IMG/VR virus record: IMGVR_UViG_3300046791_000454
Location: 17,497 to 81,496 of that record
Length of the DNA stretch: 64,000 bases
Source: a virus
Direction: 5' to 3' (one strand)
Part shown: piece after piece, positions 49,955-57,213 of the stretch
Layout of the letters: each line of letters starts with the position of its first letter
How positions within the stretch are numbered: position 1 is the first letter of the stretch
Position numbers and translations under genes: made by a program
Notes under the pieces: generated by a model
Databases searched by the model: none
Seen by the model: the letters and a program-made list of their open reading frames with translations, nothing else
Told to the model about the DNA's origin: nothing

Positions 49955-50256
49955 GACTGGAACCTCCCGGCCCACGCTCTCCGCCCGAAGGTGAGCGTGA
50001 CGACGGCGACGATGAGCCCACGCCACCACGGCGACGCCATCTCGAGGCCCCAGGCCAAGAAGAACCAGGCGCCGGTGGCGACCAGACCGGACAGGATGCT
50101 CACGCCGAGGACGTGCCCGGCGGTCACGGCGGACGGGACGCGCCCCATGGCCCACGTCGTGCCGTTGCAGAACGGGCACGGCCGCTCGCCGTACTTGTCG
50201 CGGCCCCGGCCCTTGCAGAGCTTGCAGGGTTCGTAGCCTTTCAGGACCACAGTCAT
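49951..50256 (-). CDS. DnaJ-type zinc motif protein with two membrane segments (101 aa)
   Basis: CKLCKGRG and CPFCNGTT at about residues 11-33 are a CxxCxGxG pair like half the DnaJ zinc finger. After it come two hydrophobic segments, about 45-64 (LSGLVATGAWFFLAWGL) and 70-88 (GLIVAVVTLTFG). A short basic tail ends the protein. Such small fusions in phages are of unknown use. ATG at 50256 overlaps the gene upstream. Confidence 0.55.
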   Translation of the reverse strand: MTVVLKGYEPCKLCKGRGRDKYGERPCPFCNGTTWAMGRVPSAVTAGHVLGVSILSGLVATGAWFFLAWGLEMASPWWRGLIVAVVTLTFGRRAWAGRFQS

Positions 50257-50579
50257 GGCGTCGGCTTGGCCTTTCCCGTCCCGCCGCAATTGTGACAGTC
50301 GACCTCGCGCGTGAGCTTGAAGTCCGGCAAGAGCCCGGCTTCCACCTTCCGGGAGCCCGCACACGTCAGGCAGGCGCCTTCGGCCTTCAGCTTGCGATCC
50401 CGTCGCACCCGTTCAAGCTCGCCGCCCGCGATCTCGACTTCGTGCGCGGTCCGCAGGCCCGTCTCGTCGCGGCGGCGGACGACGACCTTCACGTGTGCCA
50501 CGTCGTCGAGCGGCAGGCCGTTGAGCGTCACGAGTGTGCCCTCCGCGGTGCCGTCGGTTCGGATGACGAGCTCGGCCAC
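50253..50579 (-). CDS. Hypothetical protein with C-terminal CxxC pair (108 aa)
   Basis: Beta-rich N-terminal half (ELVIRTDGTAEGTLVTLNGLPL, HVKVVVRRRDETG, HEVEIAGGELERV). The end has CLTCAGSR and CHNCGGTG separated by 22 residues, a treble-clef or DnaJ-type zinc site. GTG start. It is directly followed by another protein with a similar motif, so the two may be partners. Function is unknown. Confidence 0.5.
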   Translation of the reverse strand: MAELVIRTDGTAEGTLVTLNGLPLDDVAHVKVVVRRRDETGLRTAHEVEIAGGELERVRRDRKLKAEGACLTCAGSRKVEAGLLPDFKLTREVDCHNCGGTGKAKPTP

Positions 50580-50582
50580 CGG

Positions 50583-50906
50583 TCACTCCGCCGCCGCCGC
50601 CGACTTGACGAGTTCTTCGCCGTCGTCGTCGGGCATGTCATGGATCAGACCGCGCGATTCAAGCTCCGTAGCAAGTGCCTGCGCCACGTCGCAGGCCCGC
50701 TTCGCGAGTTCCTCCGGCGTGGCGAGACGGTGCTTCTGTTGGCCACTGGAGTCCTCGCCATCCGGCACTGCCGCGATGAGCGCGAAGTGCGTCACGATCT
50801 TCTCAGCCACGCCGGCGACGGGACCAAGGACGGTCGTCGGGCGCGCCGTGTAGGTAGTTTGGTACCGGTCCCGCGTGAACTTGACGTCGTTCTGTCCGTT
50901 CTTCAT
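50583..50906 (-). CDS. Hypothetical protein (107 aa)
   Basis: ATG with a clear Lys/Asn-rich start (KNGQNDVKFTRDRYQTTYTARP). The middle is a helical stretch (GVAEKIVTHFALIAAVPDG) and the second half is a charged helix (TPEELAKRACDVAQALATELESRG). It resembles small helical phage proteins of early regions. Unknown role. Confidence 0.5.
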   Translation of the reverse strand: MKNGQNDVKFTRDRYQTTYTARPTTVLGPVAGVAEKIVTHFALIAAVPDGEDSSGQQKHRLATPEELAKRACDVAQALATELESRGLIHDMPDDDGEELVKSAAAAE

Positions 50907-50909
50907 GGC

Positions 50910-51512
50910 CTACTCCGCCGCGACGGCGACGCCGTTGGCGCTCTTCACTTTGCCGCCCTTCGCGGCATAGGTGGTGCTTCGCTTGTTTCCGGACTTGACC
51001 ACGAAGCCGTCGGCAATGAGCTTCCGCGCGGGCAGCGCCAGCTCCTTCGTCGACACGAGCATCGACTTGCCGATCTGCTCGATCCTCTGATTCGGGTTCG
51101 CTTTGATGTGCACGAGCAGCTCGTCGGTCAGGGCCGCCAGTTTCTCCGGGTCGCGCTTCTGCCCCTTGCTGCCAGCCGCCTTCACGGCCTTCGCCTTCGG
51201 CGCCTTGGTCGCTTTCGGGAGCCCGCTGCGGCCCGTCGCGCCAGCCTTCTTGCCTGCCGGCGTGAGCGCCTCCGAGACGGCCTTGGCAACCGCCTTGGCC
51301 TTGCGGGCCTTGCGGGGCTTGACGGTCCTGATGTGAATGTCGGGGGCGCCGAACGGTACAGGTGCGCTCGCAGCCCCGTTGCGCAGTTCGACCACTGCGA
51401 TTCCGGTGAGCATGCCGAGGAGCAGGGCGTCGACGTCGGCGCGGGGCAGGCGGGAGACCATGTTGGCGATGACCACGTGGGCCTGAGCGGGGAGAATGTT
51501 GGCAGTTGCCAT
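50910..51512 (-). CDS. Histone H1-like DNA-binding protein (200 aa)
   Basis: ATG with AAAGG eight bases upstream. Residues 65-130 are Lys/Ala/Pro-rich, in the manner of H1 tails: KPRKARKAKAVAKAV, KKAGATGRSGLPKATKAPKAKA. Residues 130-185 (ALTDELLVHIKANPNQRI, STKELALPARKLIADGFV) form a small winged-helix-like domain that reads as a DNA-binding core. The protein could compact phage DNA or affect transcription. Alternatives: a nucleoid-associated regulator. Confidence 0.6.
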   Translation of the reverse strand: MATANILPAQAHVVIANMVSRLPRADVDALLLGMLTGIAVVELRNGAASAPVPFGAPDIHIRTVKPRKARKAKAVAKAVSEALTPAGKKAGATGRSGLPKATKAPKAKAVKAAGSKGQKRDPEKLAALTDELLVHIKANPNQRIEQIGKSMLVSTKELALPARKLIADGFVVKSGNKRSTTYAAKGGKVKSANGVAVAAE

Positions 51513-51534
51513 GGGGATACCTTTCGGGCCGGCG

Positions 51535-52044
51535 CTACGGCGCAGCCACTTGCCCAGTCCTGACACGCGACGATCGCGCCGGTTGTGAGAACCCACTAAA
51601 CCGCGTGTCGTTTTTTGCGATTGCGATTCCCATCGCCTCGAGCGCCGCAAGGTGCCTGTGCACCACTCCCTTCGACGCGATACCCGCCAGGCGCCCAACC
51701 TCTCCGAGCTGAGGGGTCGTGCCGCGCATTGTGAGCGCGGACACATAGGCGTCCAGCACCCGCGCCTGAGCCTCCGAGAGCACCAGGACGGCCCGGCGCC
51801 CGTCTGGGAGGGTGACAGCCCGTGAAACAGCCCGTGAAACGTCCGCGCGGTGCCTTTTGGGTGTCGTGTCTGGCTTCGGGTGCGCCGCCTCGCCCTCCCG
51901 AACGGCCAACCGACGGCGCCAGTCGTGGCCACCGGGGTAGTACCTGAGCAGGTCGTCCAGCACCTCGTCGGCTTCCTCGCGGGTCTCGTAGCCGCGGTCG
52001 ACGTAGGCGCGTTTGCGGTCCTGGTCCCAGACGTAGAACTTCAT
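51535..52044 (-). CDS. Winged-helix protein, LexA-DNA-binding-domain-like (169 aa)
   Basis: Residues 95-150 (VLVLSEAQARVLDAYVSALTMRGTTPQLGEVGRLAGIASKGVVHRHLAALEAMG in parts) have the order of helices of the LexA winged helix: helix, TPQLGEVGRLAGI, recognition helix, wing. There is no C-terminal protease domain. The N-terminal 50 residues (MKFYVWDQDRKRAYVDRGY) are a separate beta-alpha region. A transcriptional regulator of early genes is inferred. ATGA overlap with its neighbour. Confidence 0.6.
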   Translation of the reverse strand: MKFYVWDQDRKRAYVDRGYETREEADEVLDDLLRYYPGGHDWRRRLAVREGEAAHPKPDTTPKRHRADVSRAVSRAVTLPDGRRAVLVLSEAQARVLDAYVSALTMRGTTPQLGEVGRLAGIASKGVVHRHLAALEAMGIAIAKNDTRFSGFSQPARSSRVRTGQVAAP

Positions 52045-52289
52045 GGCTTGCCTCCGCTCGCTTCCTCGACGGTCCCGTAGAACTGGAACCCGTGGCGCTT
52101 CGCAATGTCCTCCACGGCTGGGCCGCAGTTGCGCCACATCCCGAGCTCCCGGTCTGTGATGTCCACCGACGGCGGGTCTTGGTTGTTGACGTTGCGGAGC
52201 GAGACCACGAAGCCGGCCCAGCCGATGGCGCGGACGGAGGTGACTTCGCCGATCCAGCCGTCTTGGCGCTCGAAGCGTTCGCCGATCAC
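52041..52289 (-). CDS. Small hypothetical protein (82 aa)
   Basis: GTG start in a GTGA overlap. Starts IGERFERQDGWIGEVTSV, with a central SLRNVNNQDPPSVDITDRE and a helical FQFYGTVEEA end. Looks like a small SH3-like barrel. No family recognised. Confidence 0.5.
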   Translation of the reverse strand: MIGERFERQDGWIGEVTSVRAIGWAGFVVSLRNVNNQDPPSVDITDRELGMWRNCGPAVEDIAKRHGFQFYGTVEEASGGKP

Positions 52290-52447
52290 TTCGGGTTGCC
52301 CTTCGGTGGCGGGGCCTTCTCTTGCTCCGGCGGCGCGTACGCGGGCGTGGCCGAGCAGTAGTGAATGCTCCAGACCAGGGCCTTGCCGGGCGGCGGGACC
52401 GGGAAGGGGGCGCCGCAGGTGGGGCAGGTGCCGGGCTTCGAGCTCAT
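52286..52447 (-). CDS. Small zinc-ribbon protein (53 aa)
   Basis: ATG at 52447 with ATGA overlap and GTGA overlap at its end. Begins SSKPGTCPTCGAPFPVPPPG and has a third Cys in HYCSATP. The rest is Pro-rich and basic. CPTCGxPF is a common zinc-ribbon start. Identified by direct translation because it is too short for automatic calling. Confidence 0.5.
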   Translation of the reverse strand: MSSKPGTCPTCGAPFPVPPPGKALVWSIHYCSATPAYAPPEQEKAPPPKGNPK

Positions 52448-53097
52448 CGGCCCTTCCTCAGCGTCGAGAGGTTCGCCGTCCGACTCACGACGCGCAGCGA
52501 GGCCCGCGCATCGTGATACGCGCGGAACATGAGCGCGTCGGGCTCGTTCAGAAACCGCGTCGTCGTCCCGCCCGCGGCGTCGACCGATGCAGTCGAGCCG
52601 TACTCGGCGATAAACGCCGCAAGGATGGCGTCGAACGTCCAGGGCTCGGCGTGGTCAACGTGGCAGGTGTCCCACGTGACCACCTCTCCGGTGATGGGGC
52701 ACGTGAGCGACCCAGACAGCGCGAACGCCATCGACTTGAACGCGAGCACTGAGTCGACGACGGAGGTGCGGCACGCTTTCTTGAAGTCGTCGAGCGCGCT
52801 GCGCGGCGTGAGGCAGGACTTGTAGCTGAAGTCGATCCGCGACCCGTCGACGCGCACGATGCAGAAGCAGCGATTCCCGAAGTCGCTTCGCATGACCTCG
52901 AGATGGTCAACGCCCACGCCGATCTTCTCGGCCGCGGATTGGTGGTTGGCGAGGACCGCGCGCACGAAGGCCTCGTCCGCATCATCAAGCACGGCACCGG
53001 GCGCGTACTTCGCGAGCACGCCGGCAATCCGCTTGTCAGCCGCGCTCTTGGTGACGAAGGTCTCGGTCCCGAGCGTGAACGACTGTCGCTTGCTCAT
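52444..53097 (-). CDS. DUF3223-domain protein with C-terminal Cys-His site (217 aa)
   Basis: Residues 20-105 contain ADKRIAGVLAKYAPGAVLDDADEAFVRAVLANHQSAAEKIG and the FxxxxRC(F/I)xIVRVDGSRIDFSY pattern that fits DUF3223. After a linker, CPITGEVVTWDTCHVDHAEPW (about 140-160) gives Cys-Cys-His-His spacing like a stand-alone zinc or HNH-type site. The C-terminal 40 residues are basic. The fusion may be a nucleic-acid enzyme, but the HNH Asn is not obvious. ATG overlaps the gene upstream. Confidence 0.55.
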   Translation of the reverse strand: MSKRQSFTLGTETFVTKSAADKRIAGVLAKYAPGAVLDDADEAFVRAVLANHQSAAEKIGVGVDHLEVMRSDFGNRCFCIVRVDGSRIDFSYKSCLTPRSALDDFKKACRTSVVDSVLAFKSMAFALSGSLTCPITGEVVTWDTCHVDHAEPWTFDAILAAFIAEYGSTASVDAAGGTTTRFLNEPDALMFRAYHDARASLRVVSRTANLSTLRKGR

Positions 53098-53417
53098 GCC
53101 GCATCCTCTCCAGACAGCAGCCTGGCTGCCAAGTCTTCGACCGTGGTCCCCGCCGTTGCCGCCTCGTACGCATCCAGACACTGGCGGAGCGCGTCCGCGT
53201 CGCCGTGCTTCTGCCGCACGTACGCAGCAACCGCGAGCACGCCGTCGTCGAAGATGCGAAACCGGTTGAACCTCGTGGCGACGCCGATGGCGGTCCAGAC
53301 GTCCGCGAACCGCGCCGTCGCGAACGCGTACGACTTCATGCGCTCCTCGACGGCGAGGTAGGCAACGTTGACGACAACGGCGCCGAGGAAGGCGGCCTCG
53401 TTCTGCGTGCGGCTCAT
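53094..53417 (-). CDS. Hypothetical protein (107 aa)
   Basis: Helical, with QNEAAFLGAVVVNVAYLAVEERMK, ADVWTAIGVATRFNRF and a C-terminal VEDLAARLLSGEDAA. ATGA overlap with DnaB-like helicase upstream. No motif recognised. It could be a helicase partner but only position suggests this. Confidence 0.5.
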   Translation of the reverse strand: MSRTQNEAAFLGAVVVNVAYLAVEERMKSYAFATARFADVWTAIGVATRFNRFRIFDDGVLAVAAYVRQKHGDADALRQCLDAYEAATAGTTVEDLAARLLSGEDAA

Positions 53418-54814
53418 ACTCGCTCCTGGTCGGAGAACAGAACATAGGAAGAGTGGAACCACATGTCCGCTGCCACCCCGGAGCGTCCACTGCGCTGCTT
53501 GCGGATGTGCACACGCACGGGCTCAGGGATCTCGGGGTGCCTTGGGGCGTTTGGGGTTTCGGCCTCACGCTCAATATCCCACCAATTGTGGGCATCCATG
53601 AGCATCGCCTGGCTCTCCCGAATCTCGCCGCTCTTGTTCAGCTGCGCCAGCGCGACGAGCGAGACCTTGAACTCCACAGCGATCTCGACAAGCGCCTTCG
53701 ATACCGCCGCGAGCTGTTGCTCGCGATTGGCACTGCGGTCCACAAGGTCGCGCCCATCCATGAGCTGGATGTAATCGACAAGGATCACGCGCAGCGGTGC
53801 GCCCCTGCGATCAAGTTCAGCCGCACAACGCCGCGCCTTTGCTCGGAGAGCGGAAGTAGTCAGCCGCTTGGTGTCGTCGATCATCATGGGTAGCCGAGAA
53901 AGCCAGTTGGTGGCACCGAACAGGCGATCGGCCTCATCCCTGGAAACGGTGCCCTGTAGCAACGCCTCGCCGCTCACAAGTGCCTGTGCGCATGCGAGAC
54001 GTAGACCGATGTCGTCGCGCGCCATCTCAAGTGAGAACACCGCGACCCCGCAATGAGGCTGACCGTCGAACGGGTCGCTTGCGGCAGCGTTCATCGCCAG
54101 ACTCATGCCGAACGCCGTCTTCCCGCGGCCAGTAATGCCTGATACGAGCGTAAGCTGCCCGCGGTGAAGTCCGCCCGTGTACTTGTCGAGATTTGCGAAA
54201 CCGGTAGTGACCCCGGAGATCCGCACCGGAAGCCCCCGCTCTTTGCGGTCAACCTTCTCGGCGACCGGGCCCATGGCATCCTGAATCGACCTGCCGACGA
54301 ATACCGCGTCAGAACGAACGGACCTGTCGGCGAGCGCCGCGAGACGGGACGGGGCTCGACGAATCCAAGACACGTCGTCCTCGAGGACGCCGTAGCCCTC
54401 AGCGGCAATGGTTTGGCACTCTGCAATAATCTGTCGTCGAATTCCTAAGTGGGCAACAACCTTCGCGTGAAACTCGACGTTGCCCGCGAAGGGCGTGGCG
54501 TTCGCGACCTCCTTCAGGTAAGCGGCGTCTGCGCCGTGCGCGCCAAGCTTCCGCTGCGCATGTAGGTACATCGCGACGGCGGCGTCGTCGGGCTCGACGT
54601 GCTCGTCGTCAATGGCGAGAATCGCCTCGAACATGAGCCGGTGAGCCGATGCGAAGAAGTCCTCGACGCGGAGGATGTCACGCACGAGTGCCACGTGGCC
54701 ACCGCACATCAGGTCGGACAATACTACCCTCTCGGCCTCAAGGTTGTGCGGCGTTGGGGTGCCGGGCGGTGGCGACGGGGCGGCGTACAGCCTAACTTCG
54801 GGACTGCGCTTCAT
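53414..54814 (-). CDS. dnaB: DnaB-like replicative helicase (466 aa)
   Basis: N-terminal domain (residues 20-130: PHNLEAERVVLSDLMCGG, DFFASAHRLMFEAILAI) and RecA-like domain with Walker A GITGRGKT at 226-233, FSLEMARDDIG at 260-270, and Walker B VILVDYIQLM at 343-352. DnaB motif 4 is at RSANREQQLAAVSKAL. The hexamer unwinds the replication fork. It follows the initiator-like gene by three bases, an arrangement like lambda O-P or P22 O-12. Length is normal. Confidence 0.9.
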   Translation of the reverse strand: MKRSPEVRLYAAPSPPPGTPTPHNLEAERVVLSDLMCGGHVALVRDILRVEDFFASAHRLMFEAILAIDDEHVEPDDAAVAMYLHAQRKLGAHGADAAYLKEVANATPFAGNVEFHAKVVAHLGIRRQIIAECQTIAAEGYGVLEDDVSWIRRAPSRLAALADRSVRSDAVFVGRSIQDAMGPVAEKVDRKERGLPVRISGVTTGFANLDKYTGGLHRGQLTLVSGITGRGKTAFGMSLAMNAAASDPFDGQPHCGVAVFSLEMARDDIGLRLACAQALVSGEALLQGTVSRDEADRLFGATNWLSRLPMMIDDTKRLTTSALRAKARRCAAELDRRGAPLRVILVDYIQLMDGRDLVDRSANREQQLAAVSKALVEIAVEFKVSLVALAQLNKSGEIRESQAMLMDAHNWWDIEREAETPNAPRHPEIPEPVRVHIRKQRSGRSGVAADMWFHSSYVLFSDQERV

Positions 54815-54817
54815 TAT

Positions 54818-55714
54818 CTACTCCTGGCCAAGAAGCCCAAACTTCTTGAGCGGGTCGAGGTAATCGTGCGGCGTGGGGTCAAGTGATAGCTGTGCGGCCG
54901 CTTCGGCGATCTCTGGCCTGACTGGAGGCAATGGCGGCGGCCCACCCTCGGGGATTGGAAGCGCCCGCGGTAGCTCCGGGTGAAAGCGGCGGGCGTTGCG
55001 AAGCCACGTGCGAAAGGCGGCGTCCCAGTCCGCGTGCATGGTGCCCTTTGCCAATGCCTTGTCCCGGAACTCGTCGGCCTCGGCATCGACGACGTGCTCC
55101 GGAAACGCTACGGCGTCGCTGTTCCTCGCCCAGGCGAAGTGGTCCGGCTTCGGCACCCAGTCCGGCGGGAACGCCACAACCGGCAATGGCGCTGGCTTCG
55201 GCTGCTTCGTCCGTCGTGGGGGTTTGGGGGATCCTTCTTCTCTCTTCTCCTCTGATCTACTCTCCTCTCCTCTGGGCACCGTTGCACGACCGTTGCCTTC
55301 GCGTTGCACGACCGTTGCCTCACCGTTGCATTCGTCTGCAACGATCGTTGCATCGCGTTGCACGACCGTTGCGCGGTACCGACGGGATCGCTCAGTCGAC
55401 GCTTTTCCGGCCTCGACGGCGTTCCACCTGGACCAGCTTGGGATGACGAGACGACGGGCCCCCGACTCCCCTTCGAGCCGGAGCGGTGCGTCATCGCCAT
55501 CCGTGAGCGCGTTGAGCGCGACCACGATCTCCTTCCGATTTCCTCCGAGCAGGTCGTGTAGACCGTCGACGTCGCTCATCCCGAGGGGCAATCGGAGCTC
55601 CCCGCGACCTCTCCGCGCCTTCAGGGAGAGCTCCATCAGGATGAACCGCGTCGCCCTCGGCAGGCCCCTCTTGGCCCCCGAGCAGAGCTCCTCGTGAAAC
55701 TTGACCCACGTCAT
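54818..55714 (-). CDS. Replication initiator or helicase-loader-like protein (298 aa)
   Basis: ATG at 55714 overlaps the upstream stop. Residues 1-85 form a winged-helix-like domain: TWVKFHEELCSGAKRGLPRATR, LPLGMSDVDGLHDLLGGNRKEIV, ARRLVIPSWSRWN. Then comes a low-complexity hinge encoded by the repeat array at 55232-55372. The C-terminal 110 residues have FPPDWVPKPDHFAWA, ADEFRDKALAKGTMHADWDAAFRTWLRNARR, the pattern of DnaT-like or phage O/P-type proteins. Located before dnaB and carrying a candidate origin, it is the best initiator in the window. A named family is not claimed. Confidence 0.6.
   Translation of the reverse strand: MTWVKFHEELCSGAKRGLPRATRFILMELSLKARRGRGELRLPLGMSDVDGLHDLLGGNRKEIVVALNALTDGDDAPLRLEGESGARRLVIPSWSRWNAVEAGKASTERSRRYRATVVQRDATIVADECNGEATVVQREGNGRATVPRGEESRSEEKREEGSPKPPRRTKQPKPAPLPVVAFPPDWVPKPDHFAWARNSDAVAFPEHVVDAEADEFRDKALAKGTMHADWDAAFRTWLRNARRFHPELPRALPIPEGGPPPLPPVRPEIAEAAAQLSLDPTPHDYLDPLKKFGLLGQE
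55232..55372. other. Candidate replication origin: GTTGC repeat array with polypyrimidine tract
   Basis: GTTGC starts at 55281, 55292, 55303, 55314 and 55325 (exactly 11 bp apart), then 55347, 55357 and 55368, with one inverted GCAAC at 55338. Three copies extend to CGTTGCACGACCGTTGC. Directly beside lies a 42-base tract of almost only C and T (55232-55273). A G5T3G5 element precedes it (55218-55230). Repeats in helical phase inside a replication gene are the hallmark of lambda-type origins. Confidence 0.5.
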
Positions 55715-56364
55715 GCCGACCATCCTCCTCGCCTCTGGAACACGTCCAGCGCCTCGGCAAAGCACCGCTCCGCGTCCTGCCACACCTCGGAGCCCGTGAA
55801 CCTGAGCGGGCTCCAGCCCGCAGCCGTCAGGGCCCTGTCTCGCCGCTTGTCGCGCGCCGCCGCCACCTTCGTCTCGTGGAAGTCGTGGCCGTCGATCTCG
55901 ACGGCAACACCAACCACGCCACCATCGGCCACCAGCGCGAAGTCGAGCCGGTAGTCTCCCGCTGGCGCCTGGAGCGCGAACAGCGCCGCTCCGTCCAACA
56001 CCTCGCACGCGACCAACAAGCCGCACGCCTTGTGAAACCGTCGCCGGGTGCCGGCATCGAACAAGTCGGATTGCGGGTGTCCGATGGCTGCGAGCAGGAA
56101 GAGGCGCTCAACTGGTGACTCGCACCGGCGCAGCACCTCGGACACGCCAGACTGAACACGCGCAGCCCACTTGCCCGCGCCGGCAGCGAGCTTACATTCG
56201 GTCTCAGGTGACAGCTCAGGTGGAGCGGAGACCGGAGCGACGAGGGTCCCGCGCCCACCAACTGCCAGCCTGGTACGCGAACGCTCGGCGACGATACGCA
56301 GCGCCGCGTCTTCGCGGGCAGTGTCGCCGCTGCTGAGTTCAGATTCCAACGCCAGGTCCTTCAT
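55711..56364 (-). CDS. DUF559/Vsr-like PD-(D/E)XK endonuclease (217 aa)
   Basis: The core is ESPVERLFLLAAIGH at about residue 82, then YRLDFALVADGGVVGVAVEIDGHDFHETKVAAARDKRRDRALTAAGW (in parts) at 138-185. The Asp in RLDFA and Glu in VEIDG, followed by HDFH, give the PD-ExK active-site order of the DUF559 class. FTGSEVWQDAERC is the usual last helix. Phage members may process recombination intermediates or cut host DNA. ATGA overlaps join it to the initiator-like gene and the DnaA-domain gene. Confidence 0.6.
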   Translation of the reverse strand: MKDLALESELSSGDTAREDAALRIVAERSRTRLAVGGRGTLVAPVSAPPELSPETECKLAAGAGKWAARVQSGVSEVLRRCESPVERLFLLAAIGHPQSDLFDAGTRRRFHKACGLLVACEVLDGAALFALQAPAGDYRLDFALVADGGVVGVAVEIDGHDFHETKVAAARDKRRDRALTAAGWSPLRFTGSEVWQDAERCFAEALDVFQRRGGWSA

Positions 56365-56723
56365 GCACTCACCTTTACCAGCGGCTTCATCCGCTCCACC
56401 ACCGACAACCTCACTCGCTCCCTCGCCGTCCTCTCCCGGTGAGACATGATGCCAACGCGCACGGTCGCGTGGTCCCGGTCGAACGCCACCGCGATGGCGT
56501 CGAACGAGTACCGCGCTACCTTGATTGCCTTGAGTTCATGCCAGACCTCTTGACGCACGCCTGACGCACCGTTGCGGTGCGACCGCCCCAGCACCTCGCT
56601 CAGCATCGCCCCCCGCCTCGCGCACACCTCCTCGGCGAGCTCGAGCCACGTCCTGCCATCAGGCAACCGCCGCACCGCGAGGTTGCACTCCACGTCGTCC
56701 GCCGTGAGCTTCATCATGCCCAT
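56361..56723 (-). CDS. DnaA domain IV-like DNA-binding protein (120 aa)
   Basis: Residues 40-110 follow the order of the DnaA C-terminal domain: LAEEVCARRGAMLSEVLGRSHRNGASGVRQEV as helices, and ARYSFDAIAVAFDRDHATVRVGIMSH, where DHATV replaces the conserved DHTTV-type box-binding motif. Domains of this kind alone are found in some phages and chromosomes. It has no AAA+ ATPase, so it could bind origin repeats without loading helicase. It lies one gene from the putative origin. Confidence 0.6.
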   Translation of the reverse strand: MGMMKLTADDVECNLAVRRLPDGRTWLELAEEVCARRGAMLSEVLGRSHRNGASGVRQEVWHELKAIKVARYSFDAIAVAFDRDHATVRVGIMSHRERTARERVRLSVVERMKPLVKVSA

Positions 56724-56884
56724 CACCCGATGTGGAACGACTTGCCCGAGAACGACAGCGCGAGAGCGAGCACCCCGCAGAAGAAGAGAATCTTCCCGGC
56801 CTCCGAGGCCTTCGGGTTGGCAGCCATCACCCAAACGAGCAGGCCGACGATGGCGAGAACAAGGGGAGCAACTGCGATAATCAT
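56723..56884 (-). CDS. Small two-segment membrane protein (53 aa)
   Basis: IIAVAPLVLAIVGLLVWVMA and ILFFCGVLALALSFSG form two hydrophobic stretches joined by a short NPKASEAGK loop. This layout is common in phage early regions and the loop matches many small phage membrane proteins (ANPKxxExGr). Function unknown. Overlaps neighbours at both ends. Confidence 0.65.
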   Translation of the reverse strand: MIIAVAPLVLAIVGLLVWVMAANPKASEAGKILFFCGVLALALSFSGKSFHIG

Positions 56885-57213
56885 TGGCGTTTCCTTCCGT
56901 TGGTGGTTGTGCGCTTGCTGTCTGTCGGGAGCTCCCGGTCCAGAAGCGACCGAACGACGTCGGCTCGAGACAGCCCCGGCTCGTAGAGGCTCCACGTGTC
57001 CCGGAGCATGTCGAGCCGCCGCAGCATCCTCGGCGTGACGAGGATGGCGACCTGTTGCGACTGCCTCTCGTCGGGCGGCGTCGTCATTCGCGCGCTTCGA
57101 CTTGTGGCACTCCACGTCGACGGGCCGCTAGCGAAGATTGCGCGACAACGGCGCCGGTTGTGGCCAGTCTTGCCGCAGCGGCCGCAGTGCTGGGGTTGGA
57201 GGTAGAAGGTCAC
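56881..57213 (-). CDS. Zinc-knuckle and ribbon-helix-helix fusion protein (110 aa)
   Basis: GTG start overlapping the upstream stop. Residues 9-22, CGRCGKTGHNRRRC, are an exact CX2CX4HX4C zinc knuckle. After a Ser/Arg-rich linker comes QVAILVTPRMLRRLDMLRDTW, SLYEPGLSRADVVRSLLDRE, a ribbon-helix-helix-type fold. Zinc knuckles usually bind single-stranded RNA or DNA and RHH domains bind operators, so one chain with both is unusual. A separate RHH protein from the internal Met near residue 44 is possible, but no good ribosome binding site precedes it. Confidence 0.55.
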   Translation of the reverse strand: MTFYLQPQHCGRCGKTGHNRRRCRAIFASGPSTWSATSRSARMTTPPDERQSQQVAILVTPRMLRRLDMLRDTWSLYEPGLSRADVVRSLLDRELPTDSKRTTTNGRKRQ

